Shown here one piece after another: positions 9,165 through 18,200 of a stretch of 64,000 nt of DNA; the stretch's first letter is position 1; each line of letters opens with the position of its first letter. The position numbers were made by a program, and so were the translations under genes. The notes beneath the pieces were generated by a model. It was not told the origin of the DNA. It ran no database searches and was given only the letters and a program-made list of their open reading frames with translations. The stretch is from Firmicutes bacterium ADurb.Bin146 (GTDB taxonomy: Bacteria > Bacillota > Clostridia > DUPQ01): NCBI GenBank assembly GCA_002070475.1, contig MWDI01000057.1, forward strand, positions 93,721-157,720, in the 5' to 3' direction.

Positions 9165-9902
9165 TTACATGTTTAATTTATAAAGATATGCATTTCTTTT
9201 TTTATCTGAAATATGAATTAAATCGAGATGATTCAATATGTTAAGTACAATACCTGCCAATTTCTTATTGATTTTCATATTATCTGCATATTGTTTTACT
9301 GAAAATGGTTGATTCAGATTAGCAGGAATAAAATATAAGTAGTCTTCTTTTTGCGTCAAAGAAAGACTGCTATAAATTTTTATTGGAATTCGTTCATATC
9401 GTGAAGAACCTTTTTTCAAATCTTCACTCCAACCGTTTAAAATCCTGTATTCGTTCAAATCTATTAGAAAAAGCTTAATACTTAGCCTTTCATTTTTTAA
9501 ATACATTTTTATTTTATATAATTCCTTGAAAGAATCAAAATAACTTCCTTTTTTAGGACTTTTTCTTTTTTTTGATATTGTGCCATCTTTATCATTAATC
9601 CAGTAAATCCATTTATTATATGCAATAGGATAAATTATAGTTACATTGTAATTAGTAAGGAATGAAGTGAGTTTAGTTCTTAATTTATTAAAGGAGGAGG
9701 TCTGAATCTCATAAATCATCTTGTCTTTATAAATATCAGCATAAAAATTATTTATCTTTATTTCATGATAAAACGTATCAGGTTCTATATAATATTTCAA
9801 AATCGAGTGTAGTTTCTTTTCTCCGAGAACACCGATACATTTTTTATCTTGATAAATGCCTATACCTTTATTATATGCTTTTGTAAAGCTGTCATCATCC
9901 AT
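9165..9902 (-). CDS. Unrecognised protein with nuclease-like N-terminus
   Basis: I do not recognise a named family for this 245-residue protein. The N-terminal half reads like a PD-(D/E)XK nuclease core: E28 in GVLGEKKLH, then D56 in YADIYKD, then E65-x-Q67 in MIYEIQTSS, with beta-strands around each and a following basic helix (KLRTKL). The EIQxS form recalls CoiA-type nucleases, an inference from short motifs. A basic linker (residues 110-117) follows. The C-terminus (about 175-245) looks like a winged helix with alternating helices and a final hairpin. It lies 4 bp downstream of the LCP gene, so they are co-transcribed. Confidence 0.8.
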   Translation of the reverse strand: MDDDSFTKAYNKGIGIYQDKKCIGVLGEKKLHSILKYYIEPDTFYHEIKINNFYADIYKDKMIYEIQTSSFNKLRTKLTSFLTNYNVTIIYPIAYNKWIYWINDKDGTISKKRKSPKKGSYFDSFKELYKIKMYLKNERLSIKLFLIDLNEYRILNGWSEDLKKGSSRYERIPIKIYSSLSLTQKEDYLYFIPANLNQPFSVKQYADNMKINKKLAGIVLNILNHLDLIHISDKKRNAYLYKLNM

Positions 9903-9906
9903 TAAT

Positions 9907-10956
9907 CTAATCCAGCTTTGTATAAAATGAATTTTTAATTATTGTTGATACAGCAGGTATATCTATTTGATAATAAGTTGTGCCTGATATATTTTCAGAA
10001 GAGCCGGGAAGGGTATACCATTTAATACCTTTCCAGGTGAAGTTCTCATTTGTGTCAGTTGGTACAGATTTCATTATTATATCCAGTATGTTTTGAGCAT
10101 CATTTAAAGTAATGTATAAATCCAAATCATTGTATACGATTGATAATAAACTCGTTAATTTATTTATAAGATTTCTTTTTGTCATCTCAAACATCTGGTC
10201 AATGAAAGCATTTAAAATCTGTTTGTTCATTTCTATCCTGTTTAAATCTGAACCTTCAGCATAATATTCATCAAGTTCGTTCGATGCAGTTCCTGGTGCA
10301 GGTTGCCTAAATCTCAGAAGTTTAACAACTTCAGTACCGGTAAGATGCTTTTCACCTTTTTTAAATTCGATTACAAGTTCCTGTGCCGGATCATATATTC
10401 CAGTGACAGGATCAATACCATTATCATAATAGTACATATCTGCAGGAATATGGAAATATAATCCTCCCATCTCATCAATTATTTTTTGGACAACAGAAAT
10501 ATTTAATTTTACAGTATATTTAATTTCAGTGCCAAGGAGCTCTTCAAAAATATCAATTACTTTTTCGTCTTTTAAAATTGTATTTGTTGATGTGGAATAA
10601 ATAGAAACAGCCTTCTGTTGATTTTTAACTAGAGTATCTCTTGGTATACTCATAGCGCTTACCTTACTGTTTTGTGAATCAATATTAAAAAGAATTATCG
10701 TATCAGTATCATAACCTTTTATATCAGTAACAAATAAAAGTATATTAAAAGGTTGTTGTTTTGTTTCTACATAACGATCCAGCCAATCTGGATTTTCTTT
10801 ATCTGAATTGCTTGAATATTCGGAGTTATTATTAATATTCACTGAATCTGCTTTTTGTTGCTTAACATTTATAAGTATTACTGCAATCAAGCCTGTGATT
10901 ATCAATATGGTAAACATTGCTGATACGAATACTGAAAGGAATTTCTTTAAAATCAT
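9907..10956 (-). CDS. LytR-CpsA-Psr (LCP) family protein
   Basis: LCP enzymes transfer undecaprenyl-linked glycopolymers such as teichoic acids or capsule to peptidoglycan outside the membrane. The 349-residue product has one N-terminal membrane anchor (about 8-30), a polar linker, and the LCP domain with DTDTIILFNID, the SIPRDT arginine motif, EMGGLYF and the LLRFRQ segment. Length is typical. Two start-region signals support it: GAGGAGG just before the ATG and a good promoter at 10988-11016. It leads the two-gene unit with the nuclease-like gene. Which polymer it handles is unknown. Confidence 0.93.
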   Translation of the reverse strand: MILKKFLSVFVSAMFTILIITGLIAVILINVKQQKADSVNINNNSEYSSNSDKENPDWLDRYVETKQQPFNILLFVTDIKGYDTDTIILFNIDSQNSKVSAMSIPRDTLVKNQQKAVSIYSTSTNTILKDEKVIDIFEELLGTEIKYTVKLNISVVQKIIDEMGGLYFHIPADMYYYDNGIDPVTGIYDPAQELVIEFKKGEKHLTGTEVVKLLRFRQPAPGTASNELDEYYAEGSDLNRIEMNKQILNAFIDQMFEMTKRNLINKLTSLLSIVYNDLDLYITLNDAQNILDIIMKSVPTDTNENFTWKGIKWYTLPGSSENISGTTYYQIDIPAVSTIIKNSFYTKLD

Positions 10957-10987
10957 ACTGCCTCCTCATAAATTCAAAACCTAATAT

Positions 10988-11016
10988 ATTTTACCTTATA
11001 CTAATCTTATTGTAAA
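10988..11016 (-). promoter_or_regulatory. Promoter of the LCP gene
   Basis: On the minus strand a TTTACA at 11016-11011 and TAAAAT at 10993-10988 are separated by 17 bp, 32 bp before the LCP start codon. This is a good sigma-A-type match. Confidence 0.55.
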
Positions 11017-11086
11017 GTATAGTAAAAGTATGGTAGTATTGCATATTATACGTTTTTTTACTATTAAAGTTCCAAATCATTCTTTA

Positions 11087-12061
11087 TCATTCTTTAATTT
11101 CTTTTTTATAATTTGATAAAGGATTGTTTTTTGTTGCATTTCTTAACTGTTCGTCATCAAGATGTGTGTAAATTTCAGTTGTGGCAATACTTTCATGACC
11201 AAGTATACGCTGTAATGCTCTGATATCCACATTACCATGTTTATACATCAAGGTTGCTGCAGTGTGCCTTAATTTATGTGCAGAATACTGAGTAACATCT
11301 ATACCTGCATTAAAAAGTTGTTTTTTAACAATTACATGCACTGTTTTTCTGCTTATTCTTGAATGTCTTTCACTTAAAAAAAGAGCATTCTTATCAATTG
11401 CTTTATCATTTGGACGTACTTTAAGATACTCATTAATTGCATTCTTACAAGCTTCATTAAGATAAATAGTACGTTCCTTGTTTCCTTTCCCTGATATTTT
11501 AATAGTATCATCTCTGTAGTCGCTTATATTTATACCTACAAGTTCAGAAATTCTTATCCCACAATTAAGAAAAAGTGTTAGCATAGCAAAATCTCTTTTT
11601 TCGTGCCTACTGGATACATTGTCCAGAAGTTTTGTACTTTCTTCTAGATTCAAATAGCGGGGGAGACCTTTTTTATGTTTTGGAGTTTCAAGTTCCAAGG
11701 AAGGATTAACATTTATTAGTTTAACTTTTGAAAAGAGATATTTATAAAAAGATCTTAGAGAAGCGACTTTTCTTGCTCTTGTTTTAGAAGATGCCTTTCT
11801 ATTTCTAGATAAAAATGTCATGTATGCATAAAAATCTGACAAAGTAAGTTTTTCAAGCACAGAAACCTGAATGTCTTTTACATTTATATCATCAAATTCA
11901 TCTTTTACATTAAATTTAAGTATTTTCACAAACCTCAAAAACATACGAATATCATAATAATATTCATTAACTGTCTGAATAGATCTGTTTTGTATTGTTT
12001 CTAGATATGATAAAAAATCCCTGCAGTATTCAGGAAGATCATCATACTTTAGCATTTTCAT
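11087..12061 (-). CDS. XerC/XerD-like tyrosine recombinase
   Basis: A 324-residue tyrosine site-specific recombinase. The N-terminal SAM-like core-binding domain spans about 10-115. The catalytic domain has R170 in CGIRISELVG, K192 in GKGNKERT, the HxxR pair H262/R265 in HKLRHTAAT, H289 in LGHES and Tyr298 in EIYTHL. All six catalytic positions are present. Such enzymes resolve chromosome dimers or, in phages, integrate elements. Its start overlaps the end of gltX by 20 bp, and no phage genes are nearby, which favours a housekeeping Xer or orphan recombinase. Whether it is XerC, XerD or another paralog cannot be settled. Confidence 0.9.
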   Translation of the reverse strand: MKMLKYDDLPEYCRDFLSYLETIQNRSIQTVNEYYYDIRMFLRFVKILKFNVKDEFDDINVKDIQVSVLEKLTLSDFYAYMTFLSRNRKASSKTRARKVASLRSFYKYLFSKVKLINVNPSLELETPKHKKGLPRYLNLEESTKLLDNVSSRHEKRDFAMLTLFLNCGIRISELVGINISDYRDDTIKISGKGNKERTIYLNEACKNAINEYLKVRPNDKAIDKNALFLSERHSRISRKTVHVIVKKQLFNAGIDVTQYSAHKLRHTAATLMYKHGNVDIRALQRILGHESIATTEIYTHLDDEQLRNATKNNPLSNYKKEIKE

Positions 12062-13511
12062 TCTCCAACTGGGTTATTGCACCATTAATTCTTTTTAATG
12101 TTTCTTGTTTTCCTAGTATGTCAGCAATTTCCACAGCTCCTCCAGGAGTAACAAGCATCCCGCTTAAAGCTATCCTAACCGGCCACATTACTAATCCGTT
12201 TTTAACTCCAAGCTCTTCTGCTGTGCATGTAAACATTTCGTAAATTGTGTCATGATCAAAAATATCCATATCAAGAATCTTATTTTTTATAATAGGTAAG
12301 ATTTTTTTAGCTTCCTGAATAGTGCATTTGCTTTTTTTATTATCATAAAGAAGTACATCTATCGGCACGGGATTTTGAAGAAAAGAAATCATATCTGGAA
12401 TTTCATTAAGCACCTCGACACGTTTTTGAATCATTGAACAAATTTTCATTTTATCTAGTTTGTTTACAAAAGCTTTGTCTATCCATGATGAAGCAATTTC
12501 AGTAAATTCCTCAAGAGTTTTTTTTCTGATATATTCACCATTCATCCATCTAAGTTTATCAGTATCATATGTTGAAGGTGATTTACTTATTCCTTTAATA
12601 TCGAATATTTTTTCTAATTCGCTAAGCGTGAAGAATTCTTGTTCTGTACCACTGCTCCATCCTAGCAATACAATAAAATTCACAATTGCTTCTGGAAGAT
12701 AACCTGCATCGATAAGATCAGAAAAATAAGCGTCCCCGCTACGTTTTGATATCTTTCCACCGCCTTGTTTAACAACCAAGGGAAGATGAACGAAAATAGG
12801 AGGTTCCCAGCCAAAAGCTTCATACAAACGGACATATTTAGGAGTAGATGTTATATATTCGCTACCTCTTACTACATGGGAGATTTTCATGAGATGATCA
12901 TCAATAACATTAGCAAAATTATATGTAGGAAATCCATCTGACTTTATTAATATCTGATCTTCAAGAACATCATTATCAAAAGTAATATCACCATATACAG
13001 CATCATTATATGTTGTAGTTCCTTTATCTGGCATTAACTGACGAATGACAAAAGGTTCTTTGGCATCAAGCCTTTTCTGAATTTCATCAGCAGATAGATT
13101 AAGACAGTGCCTGTCATACTTAAACTGTATTTTTTTCTCTTCGGCTTCTAAACGAAGGTCTTCAAGCCTTTTTTCTGAACAGAAACAATAATAAGCTTTT
13201 TTATTTTCAATTAACTTTTTGGCATATGGAAGATAAATATCTTTTCTTTCAGATTGCATATATGGCCCATAATCACCACCGATATCAGGACCTTCATCAT
13301 GTTTTATTCCAACTATTTTAAGCGTTTCATAAATAACATTTACTGCGCCTTCAACATATCTCTTCTGATCAGTATCTTCAATTCTTAGTATGAATTTACC
13401 TTTATTTGCTTTCGCAACAAGATACTCGTAAAGGGCAGATCGTAAATTCCCTATATGTACAAAACCTGTTGGTGATGGAGCATATCTAGTTCTGACTTCA
13501 TTATGACACAT
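12042..13511 (-). CDS. gltX: Glutamyl-tRNA synthetase
   Basis: This class I synthetase charges tRNA-Glu, and in many Firmicutes also tRNA-Gln before amidation. The 489-residue product has the HIGH-type motif SPTGFVHIGNL at 13-23, the cysteine pair CFCS at about 109-112, the KMSKS-type KISKRSG near 254, and the C-terminal anticodon-binding helical cage. Length is normal. AAGGAG precedes the ATG, and a TTGTAT-N16-TATAAT promoter lies upstream. It is followed by the overlapping recombinase gene. No T-box leader is visible in the 140-bp upstream gap. Confidence 0.97.
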   Translation of the reverse strand: MCHNEVRTRYAPSPTGFVHIGNLRSALYEYLVAKANKGKFILRIEDTDQKRYVEGAVNVIYETLKIVGIKHDEGPDIGGDYGPYMQSERKDIYLPYAKKLIENKKAYYCFCSEKRLEDLRLEAEEKKIQFKYDRHCLNLSADEIQKRLDAKEPFVIRQLMPDKGTTTYNDAVYGDITFDNDVLEDQILIKSDGFPTYNFANVIDDHLMKISHVVRGSEYITSTPKYVRLYEAFGWEPPIFVHLPLVVKQGGGKISKRSGDAYFSDLIDAGYLPEAIVNFIVLLGWSSGTEQEFFTLSELEKIFDIKGISKSPSTYDTDKLRWMNGEYIRKKTLEEFTEIASSWIDKAFVNKLDKMKICSMIQKRVEVLNEIPDMISFLQNPVPIDVLLYDNKKSKCTIQEAKKILPIIKNKILDMDIFDHDTIYEMFTCTAEELGVKNGLVMWPVRIALSGMLVTPGGAVEIADILGKQETLKRINGAITQLENENAKV

Positions 13512-13543
13512 TTTTAAAACTCCTTACTTATTACTTCTTCATA

Positions 13544-13571
13544 ATTATATCATTATGAATATTTTATACAA
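13544..13571 (-). promoter_or_regulatory. Promoter of gltX
   Basis: Minus-strand TTGTAT (13571-13566) and TATAAT (13549-13544) with a 16-bp spacer stand 32 bp before the gltX start. The region is shared with the divergent plus-strand promoter at 13581-13608. Confidence 0.5.
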
Positions 13572-13580
13572 TAAAATGCG

Positions 13581-13608
13581 TGTCATATTTCTCATCTGTA
13601 TGTATAAT
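13581..13608 (+). promoter_or_regulatory. Promoter of the RACo-like gene
   Basis: A perfect TATAAT at 13603-13608 is preceded at 16 bp by TGTCAT, a poor -35. It points toward the gene starting at 13652 and is divergent from the gltX promoter. Confidence 0.4.
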
Positions 13609-13651
13609 ATAGGACAGAATGATTTATTAAGTAGCTAATAAGGAGATACAG

Positions 13652-15205
13652 ATGACTATAAAAATTTTAACAGACACTAAAACATTTGAATTTGAACCCA
13701 GTAATCTAAAACACCCTAATATATATTCATTGATTAAAAGTATTCCTGAAATCGACTTTATTGCTCCCTGCGGAGGAGGTAAAAGATGCGGTAAATGTAA
13801 GATTAGGTTAATGAATGATAAATCAGATATTTCAGCATCTGAACAAGTATTTCTAACTCAGAAGGAAATTGAGGATAATATAAGGTTAGCCTGTTTTGTT
13901 CCTATTTCAGATGGTCAGATAATAGATCTTACAGATATAAAAGCTGTTCAGTCTATTATGACGGATAATAAGCTTCTAAACAGTAAAATAGTTGTTAATC
14001 CTATTATAACTTATGGCTATGGTGTAGCTGTAGATATAGGAACCACAACAGTAGCCGCTTCCTTATATGATTTACAGACAGCAAAAAGATTATCAGTCGC
14101 AAGTGATGTTAATAAACAGGCAAGATTTGGTTCTGATGTTATATCACGTATACAGTTCGCTTCCACTAAAGAAAATCTTATGTTTATGCAGGACACAATT
14201 TTAAATGAAGTAAATAGTTTAATTCAAAAATTATGTTCAGATACATCAGTTGGATATAATGAGATAAACCTTGTTGCTATAGCAGGCAATACTACAATGC
14301 AGCATCTTTTCATGGGACTTGATCCAACAGGTATAGGAGTTGCACCATTTACACCTGTCACATTGGATACTCATATTTTTGACTATGATGCTCCCGAATT
14401 GAAATCAATAATTAAAATAAATAATAATGGAAAAATTATTGTATGCGGATCTATAGCAAGTTATGTTGGAGCTGATATTCTTGCGGGCATACTTGCAACA
14501 GGTATTCATATGTCTGATAAACCTTGTGTTTTATTAGATATCGGCACTAATGGTGAAATAGTACTCGGCTCTAAAAATAAGATTTACAGTTGTGCTACAG
14601 CTGCAGGACCTGCATTTGAAGGAGCTAATATATCATGCGGAGTCGCTGGTATTCAAGGTGCAATCAATTCTGTCAGTTATGATGATGTTAATAAATTCAC
14701 TACTATCGGAGATAAAAAACCTGTAGGTATATGTGGTTCAGGATTGATTGATGCGATTTATTCCATGCTTAAAAATGGAATAATTGAGGAATCCGGATAT
14801 ATGGAATCTTCTGAAGGCTTTATGATAACAAACAATGTTATCCTCACACAAAAGGATGTAAGGGAAGTCCAGAATGCAAAAGCTGCTATAGCTGCAGGAT
14901 TAAAGATCTTAATAAAAAGATCTGGATATAAGTATTCTGATATAGATAAAGTTTATCTTGCCGGCGGTTTCGGAACTGTATTGAATGTGGAAAGTTCTAC
15001 AGGAATTGGTCTTATACCTTTGGAGCTAAAACAAAAGGTAGTTCCAGCAGGTAATACATCTTTGACAGGGATCACAATGCTTCTTCTTGATAAAACAAAT
15101 ATCGAAACAATTGATAACATAAGAAATTTGACTGAATACATTGAATTAAGCCAAGACAGCGAATTTACAGATGAATATGTAGATAATATGTTTTTTGAGG
15201 TATAG
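13652..15205 (+). CDS. RACo-like ferredoxin/ASKHA ATPase (corrinoid-activator family)
   Basis: The 517-residue protein has an N-terminal plant-type 2Fe-2S domain with ligands C40, C46, C49 and C81 (PCGGGKRCGKC and LACF). A linker follows, then an ASKHA-fold ATPase domain: GVAVDIGTTTVAAS near 125, AIAGNTTMQH, LDIGTNGEI and GICGSGLID, ending with YLAGGFG. This architecture is that of RACo/RamA-type reductive activators, which use ATP and a low-potential electron to restore Co(I) in corrinoid methyltransferases. No corrinoid protein or methyltransferase gene is near, so the partner must lie elsewhere. AAGGAG precedes ATG 13652. Confidence 0.88.
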   Translation: MTIKILTDTKTFEFEPSNLKHPNIYSLIKSIPEIDFIAPCGGGKRCGKCKIRLMNDKSDISASEQVFLTQKEIEDNIRLACFVPISDGQIIDLTDIKAVQSIMTDNKLLNSKIVVNPIITYGYGVAVDIGTTTVAASLYDLQTAKRLSVASDVNKQARFGSDVISRIQFASTKENLMFMQDTILNEVNSLIQKLCSDTSVGYNEINLVAIAGNTTMQHLFMGLDPTGIGVAPFTPVTLDTHIFDYDAPELKSIIKINNNGKIIVCGSIASYVGADILAGILATGIHMSDKPCVLLDIGTNGEIVLGSKNKIYSCATAAGPAFEGANISCGVAGIQGAINSVSYDDVNKFTTIGDKKPVGICGSGLIDAIYSMLKNGIIEESGYMESSEGFMITNNVILTQKDVREVQNAKAAIAAGLKILIKRSGYKYSDIDKVYLAGGFGTVLNVESSTGIGLIPLELKQKVVPAGNTSLTGITMLLLDKTNIETIDNIRNLTEYIELSQDSEFTDEYVDNMFFEV

Positions 15206-15213
15206 TAATATAA

Positions 15214-15759
15214 TTGGATATTTTGGATATATCAAGTAAAAAAGCACTTAGATTATATATGAAAAGACGAAGAGAAGAACTTCATCCAACTCAAGTAATA
15301 GAATATTCGCTTGAATTATTTAATAGGTTTCTTGTTTCTGATTTAATTAATTATAAAAATTATATGACTTATCTTCCCATAAAAAATGAAGCAGATACAA
15401 GTCAGCTGATTAATTATCTTCTGGATGAAGGTAAAAATGTATCTGTACCTTTTATTGATGAAAACAAAAAACTTATACCATTACAAATTAAAAGAAATAT
15501 TTTATATGAAAAAGATTCTTTTGGAATACAGATACCAAAAGAGAAAATCCTTTTCCCACCAGAAAAACTTGAGGTTATATTCGTACCTGGACTGGCTTTT
15601 GATTTTCAAGGAAATAGAATAGGTTATGGCAAAGGTTATTATGATGTTTTTTTACGTGATCTTGATTGTATTACTTGCGCATGGTGTTATGATTTTCAAA
15701 TAATCAAAAAATTACCTGATGTATCATTAAATGATGTAAAAATAAAACGATTCCTTTAA
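15214..15759 (+). CDS. 5-formyltetrahydrofolate cyclo-ligase
   Basis: This ATP-dependent enzyme converts 5-formyl-THF to 5,10-methenyl-THF. The 181-residue product has the N-terminal helix KKALRLYMKRRREEL, the middle VSVPFIDENKKLIPLQI strand region, the EVIFVPGLAFDF segment and the signature GNRIGYGKGYYDVFL that binds ATP/phosphate. The start is TTG, either 15214 or 15223; a GAGG at 15197-15200 is rather far from the first. It follows the RACo-like gene by 8 bp. Co-transcription with a corrinoid activator is at least consistent with one-carbon metabolism. The end converges on a minus-strand gene. Confidence 0.92.
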   Translation: MDILDISSKKALRLYMKRRREELHPTQVIEYSLELFNRFLVSDLINYKNYMTYLPIKNEADTSQLINYLLDEGKNVSVPFIDENKKLIPLQIKRNILYEKDSFGIQIPKEKILFPPEKLEVIFVPGLAFDFQGNRIGYGKGYYDVFLRDLDCITCAWCYDFQIIKKLPDVSLNDVKIKRFL

Positions 15760-15775
15760 TTAGATAAGTAATATC

Positions 15776-16429
15776 CTATTTTATATTGTATCTTGATTCA
15801 TATTTTAAGAATATATACATACTGTTAGAAATTATATATATTACTGAAACGACAAGTAATAAAATTTGAATAAAACCAGAGTATCTAATATATAAATTTT
15901 CAAATAAGCCAGATAATATCCATATCGAGAATAGTATATAAAATGAAGCACAAGTTATATCAAGTATTCGCATAAAAGAACTTCCATATCTTGATAAGTC
16001 TTTTTTTTCAAAAACAAAGCAAAGCATTAATACAATAAAAAAACAAGAAAAGGATATAGCATAAGTGTTAAAAATATGTATGTTTAAATCTTGCCCATAT
16101 AAAAAACCGCTTAAAGATAACATTATCCCAGTTATAAATACTACTGGATAAAGTAGATAAGATAACCTTGTCTTGAAGATGCCTATTAGTCCAAAATTAA
16201 ACATTATCAATAGAATGCCTGCAAAAATCAATATAAAATATAGAGGTTTAAGCGCTGGATCATAATCAGTTATAAAAAGATCGTTTGCCATTAGAGAGAA
16301 AAATGATTCTTTAAAAAGGTAATAAATCAAAATACTTAAAATTAACAATGAATATAAAAAACCGAATATCTCATAAGCAAATCTTTTTTTCTTTTTGTGA
16401 GAATTAATATATGTTATCTTATGCATCAA
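15776..16429 (-). CDS. Polytopic membrane protein, function unknown
   Basis: A 217-residue integral membrane protein with a short basic N-terminus (KKKKRFAYEIF) and about six hydrophobic segments, near residues 22-42, 60-80, 85-105, 110-130, 145-170 and 180-205. I do not recognise a family, and no conserved polar motif inside the helices stands out. Its ATG overlaps the stop of the phosphohexomutase gene (ATGA), so it is translated in the same unit. A link to envelope sugar metabolism is possible from this position but is only a guess. Confidence 0.7.
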   Translation of the reverse strand: MMHKITYINSHKKKKRFAYEIFGFLYSLLILSILIYYLFKESFFSLMANDLFITDYDPALKPLYFILIFAGILLIMFNFGLIGIFKTRLSYLLYPVVFITGIMLSLSGFLYGQDLNIHIFNTYAISFSCFFIVLMLCFVFEKKDLSRYGSSFMRILDITCASFYILFSIWILSGLFENLYIRYSGFIQILLLVVSVIYIISNSMYIFLKYESRYNIK

Positions 16430-18060
16430 GCCAAATTCAGCATCCTTTCCATAATTGATATTAGTTTTTTTAACTTTATATCTGAATCAATCATATCATA
16501 ACCCTCTGATGAATAGTATATTTTAATTTTTGGTTCTGTACCGCTTGGACGTACTATTGCAGTTCCTAAATCATTAATTTCAAACTTTAAAACATCAGAA
16601 TGAAGATGACCTATTTCCTTTAAATAATCCTTTGTCATTAAACTGTTATTTCTTAAAACAAACATAATTTTTTTCATTTCTTCTAATCCAGACATTCCTG
16701 GATACTCATAATTACCCAGATAAGTCATAAGATATCCATATTTTTTATAAATCTGTTCTAGTCTGTCAAGAATATTAATACCAATATCATTATAATAATC
16801 TGCCATATCTGTTATGAGAACAGCAGCATTTACAGCATCTTTATCTCTAACATATGTACCAGAAAGATATCCGCAACTTTCTTCGAAACCGAATATGAAG
16901 CTATCTTCTTTTCCACTCTCTTCTAAAATAGCTATCTGGTCACCGATAAACTTAAATCCTGTTAGAGTTTCAATCATGTTCACACCATATTCAGATGCAA
17001 TTTTTTTAGCTAAGTCTGTTGTAACAATAGTTTTTACTGCTACTGGATCTTTTGGCATAATTTTTTTCTTAATTCTCATATTGCATATATAATCAAACAT
17101 AAGAATACCTGTTTCATTACCATTCAGTATTCTAATCTCATCTTTTCGTCTTATTACCAAACCAGCTCTGTCACAGTCAGGATCTGTAGCTATAAGAATA
17201 TCAGAATTAGTATTTATCAGATCTCTTATACCTAATTCAAGCGCTTGTTTTATCTCAGGATTAGGGTAAGGGCATGTGGGAAAAAGCCCATTTGGATACA
17301 TCTGCTCCTTGACTACCTTTAATTCAGTAAATCCTCTTCTAGTTATTGCACCCAATACACACTCAAGTCCGCTGCCATTTAATGGAGTGTATACGATTTT
17401 AATACTTCTTGAACCTTCATAAAAAGCCTGTTTACAAACTGTGTCCATATATAAATCTATCAAACTGTCATCAATATATTCAATAAGTTTTTTTTCAAGG
17501 CAAGTATTAAAATCCATCTCGTTTGGTAATTCATTAAAAACATCAATATTTTCCATATACTTAAATATTAAATCTGATGTAAAAGGATTTATTTGACATC
17601 CTTTTGAGTCATAAACTTTATATCCATTGTATTCTGCTGGATTATGGGAAGCAGTAATAACAATTCCTCCGTCACATTGAAGTTCTCTTACAGCAAAGGA
17701 CAAAAGGGGAGTCGGAGATACACGGTCGAAAAGAAATACTTTTATATTACAGTTTGCGAAAACCATAGCTGCTTCTTTAGCAAATAAATCTGATTTGATT
17801 CTCGAATCAAAAGCTACTGCAACGCTTGAGCCATACTTAAGTACTGATGCTACTCCAAAAGTTGCTTTTCTTACAGTATAAATATTCATCCTGTTAGTTC
17901 CGGCACCTAGTATGCCTCTTAGTCCGCCAGTACCGAAAGAAAGATTAATTCCAAAGGCATCTTCAATGGCTTCATTATTATCCTTAATCTTTTCTAGTTC
18001 GATATTCAGATCATTATCCTTTAATTTTTTTGATTTCCATCTTATGTATTCATTATTCAT
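16426..18060 (-). CDS. Phospho-sugar mutase (phosphoglucomutase/phosphomannomutase)
   Basis: This alpha-D-phosphohexomutase moves phosphate between C1 and C6 of glucose or mannose phosphates. The 544-residue product has the catalytic-serine loop ITASHNPAEYNG, preceded by RGILGAGTNRMN near residue 50, the Mg-binding ATDPDCDRAG near 290, the sugar-binding GFEESCGYL near 395, and the phosphate-binding RPSGTEPKIK near 510. It has the length of Firmicutes PgcA-type enzymes. It supplies glucose-1-phosphate for glycolipid and wall polymer precursors. Its stop overlaps the start of the membrane protein gene by four bases. Confidence 0.95.
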   Translation of the reverse strand: MNNEYIRWKSKKLKDNDLNIELEKIKDNNEAIEDAFGINLSFGTGGLRGILGAGTNRMNIYTVRKATFGVASVLKYGSSVAVAFDSRIKSDLFAKEAAMVFANCNIKVFLFDRVSPTPLLSFAVRELQCDGGIVITASHNPAEYNGYKVYDSKGCQINPFTSDLIFKYMENIDVFNELPNEMDFNTCLEKKLIEYIDDSLIDLYMDTVCKQAFYEGSRSIKIVYTPLNGSGLECVLGAITRRGFTELKVVKEQMYPNGLFPTCPYPNPEIKQALELGIRDLINTNSDILIATDPDCDRAGLVIRRKDEIRILNGNETGILMFDYICNMRIKKKIMPKDPVAVKTIVTTDLAKKIASEYGVNMIETLTGFKFIGDQIAILEESGKEDSFIFGFEESCGYLSGTYVRDKDAVNAAVLITDMADYYNDIGINILDRLEQIYKKYGYLMTYLGNYEYPGMSGLEEMKKIMFVLRNNSLMTKDYLKEIGHLHSDVLKFEINDLGTAIVRPSGTEPKIKIYYSSEGYDMIDSDIKLKKLISIMERMLNLA

Positions 18061-18200
18061 TTAATACCTCATGATTTATTTGTAACATACTGATTATACA
18101 TTAGCATTATTGCTTTCCCAATATTAATATTAAGAATTATTATTGTATATTGTTTTTAATAATAAATTATATTATCATACTTCTCGAAAGGATTGATTTT

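Noticed and set aside
11087..12061. Phage or island integrase
   Set aside because: No phage genes, attachment repeats or tRNA lie beside it, and it overlaps gltX in a compact operon; a Xer-type housekeeping enzyme fits better.
13512..13651. T-box leader upstream of gltX
   Set aside because: The 140-bp gap has no T-box sequence, no terminator and a simple promoter close to the gene.
18150..18200. Longer N-terminus for malic enzyme
   Set aside because: The added residues are hydrophobic, and the ribosome site AAAGGA is placed for ATG 18201.
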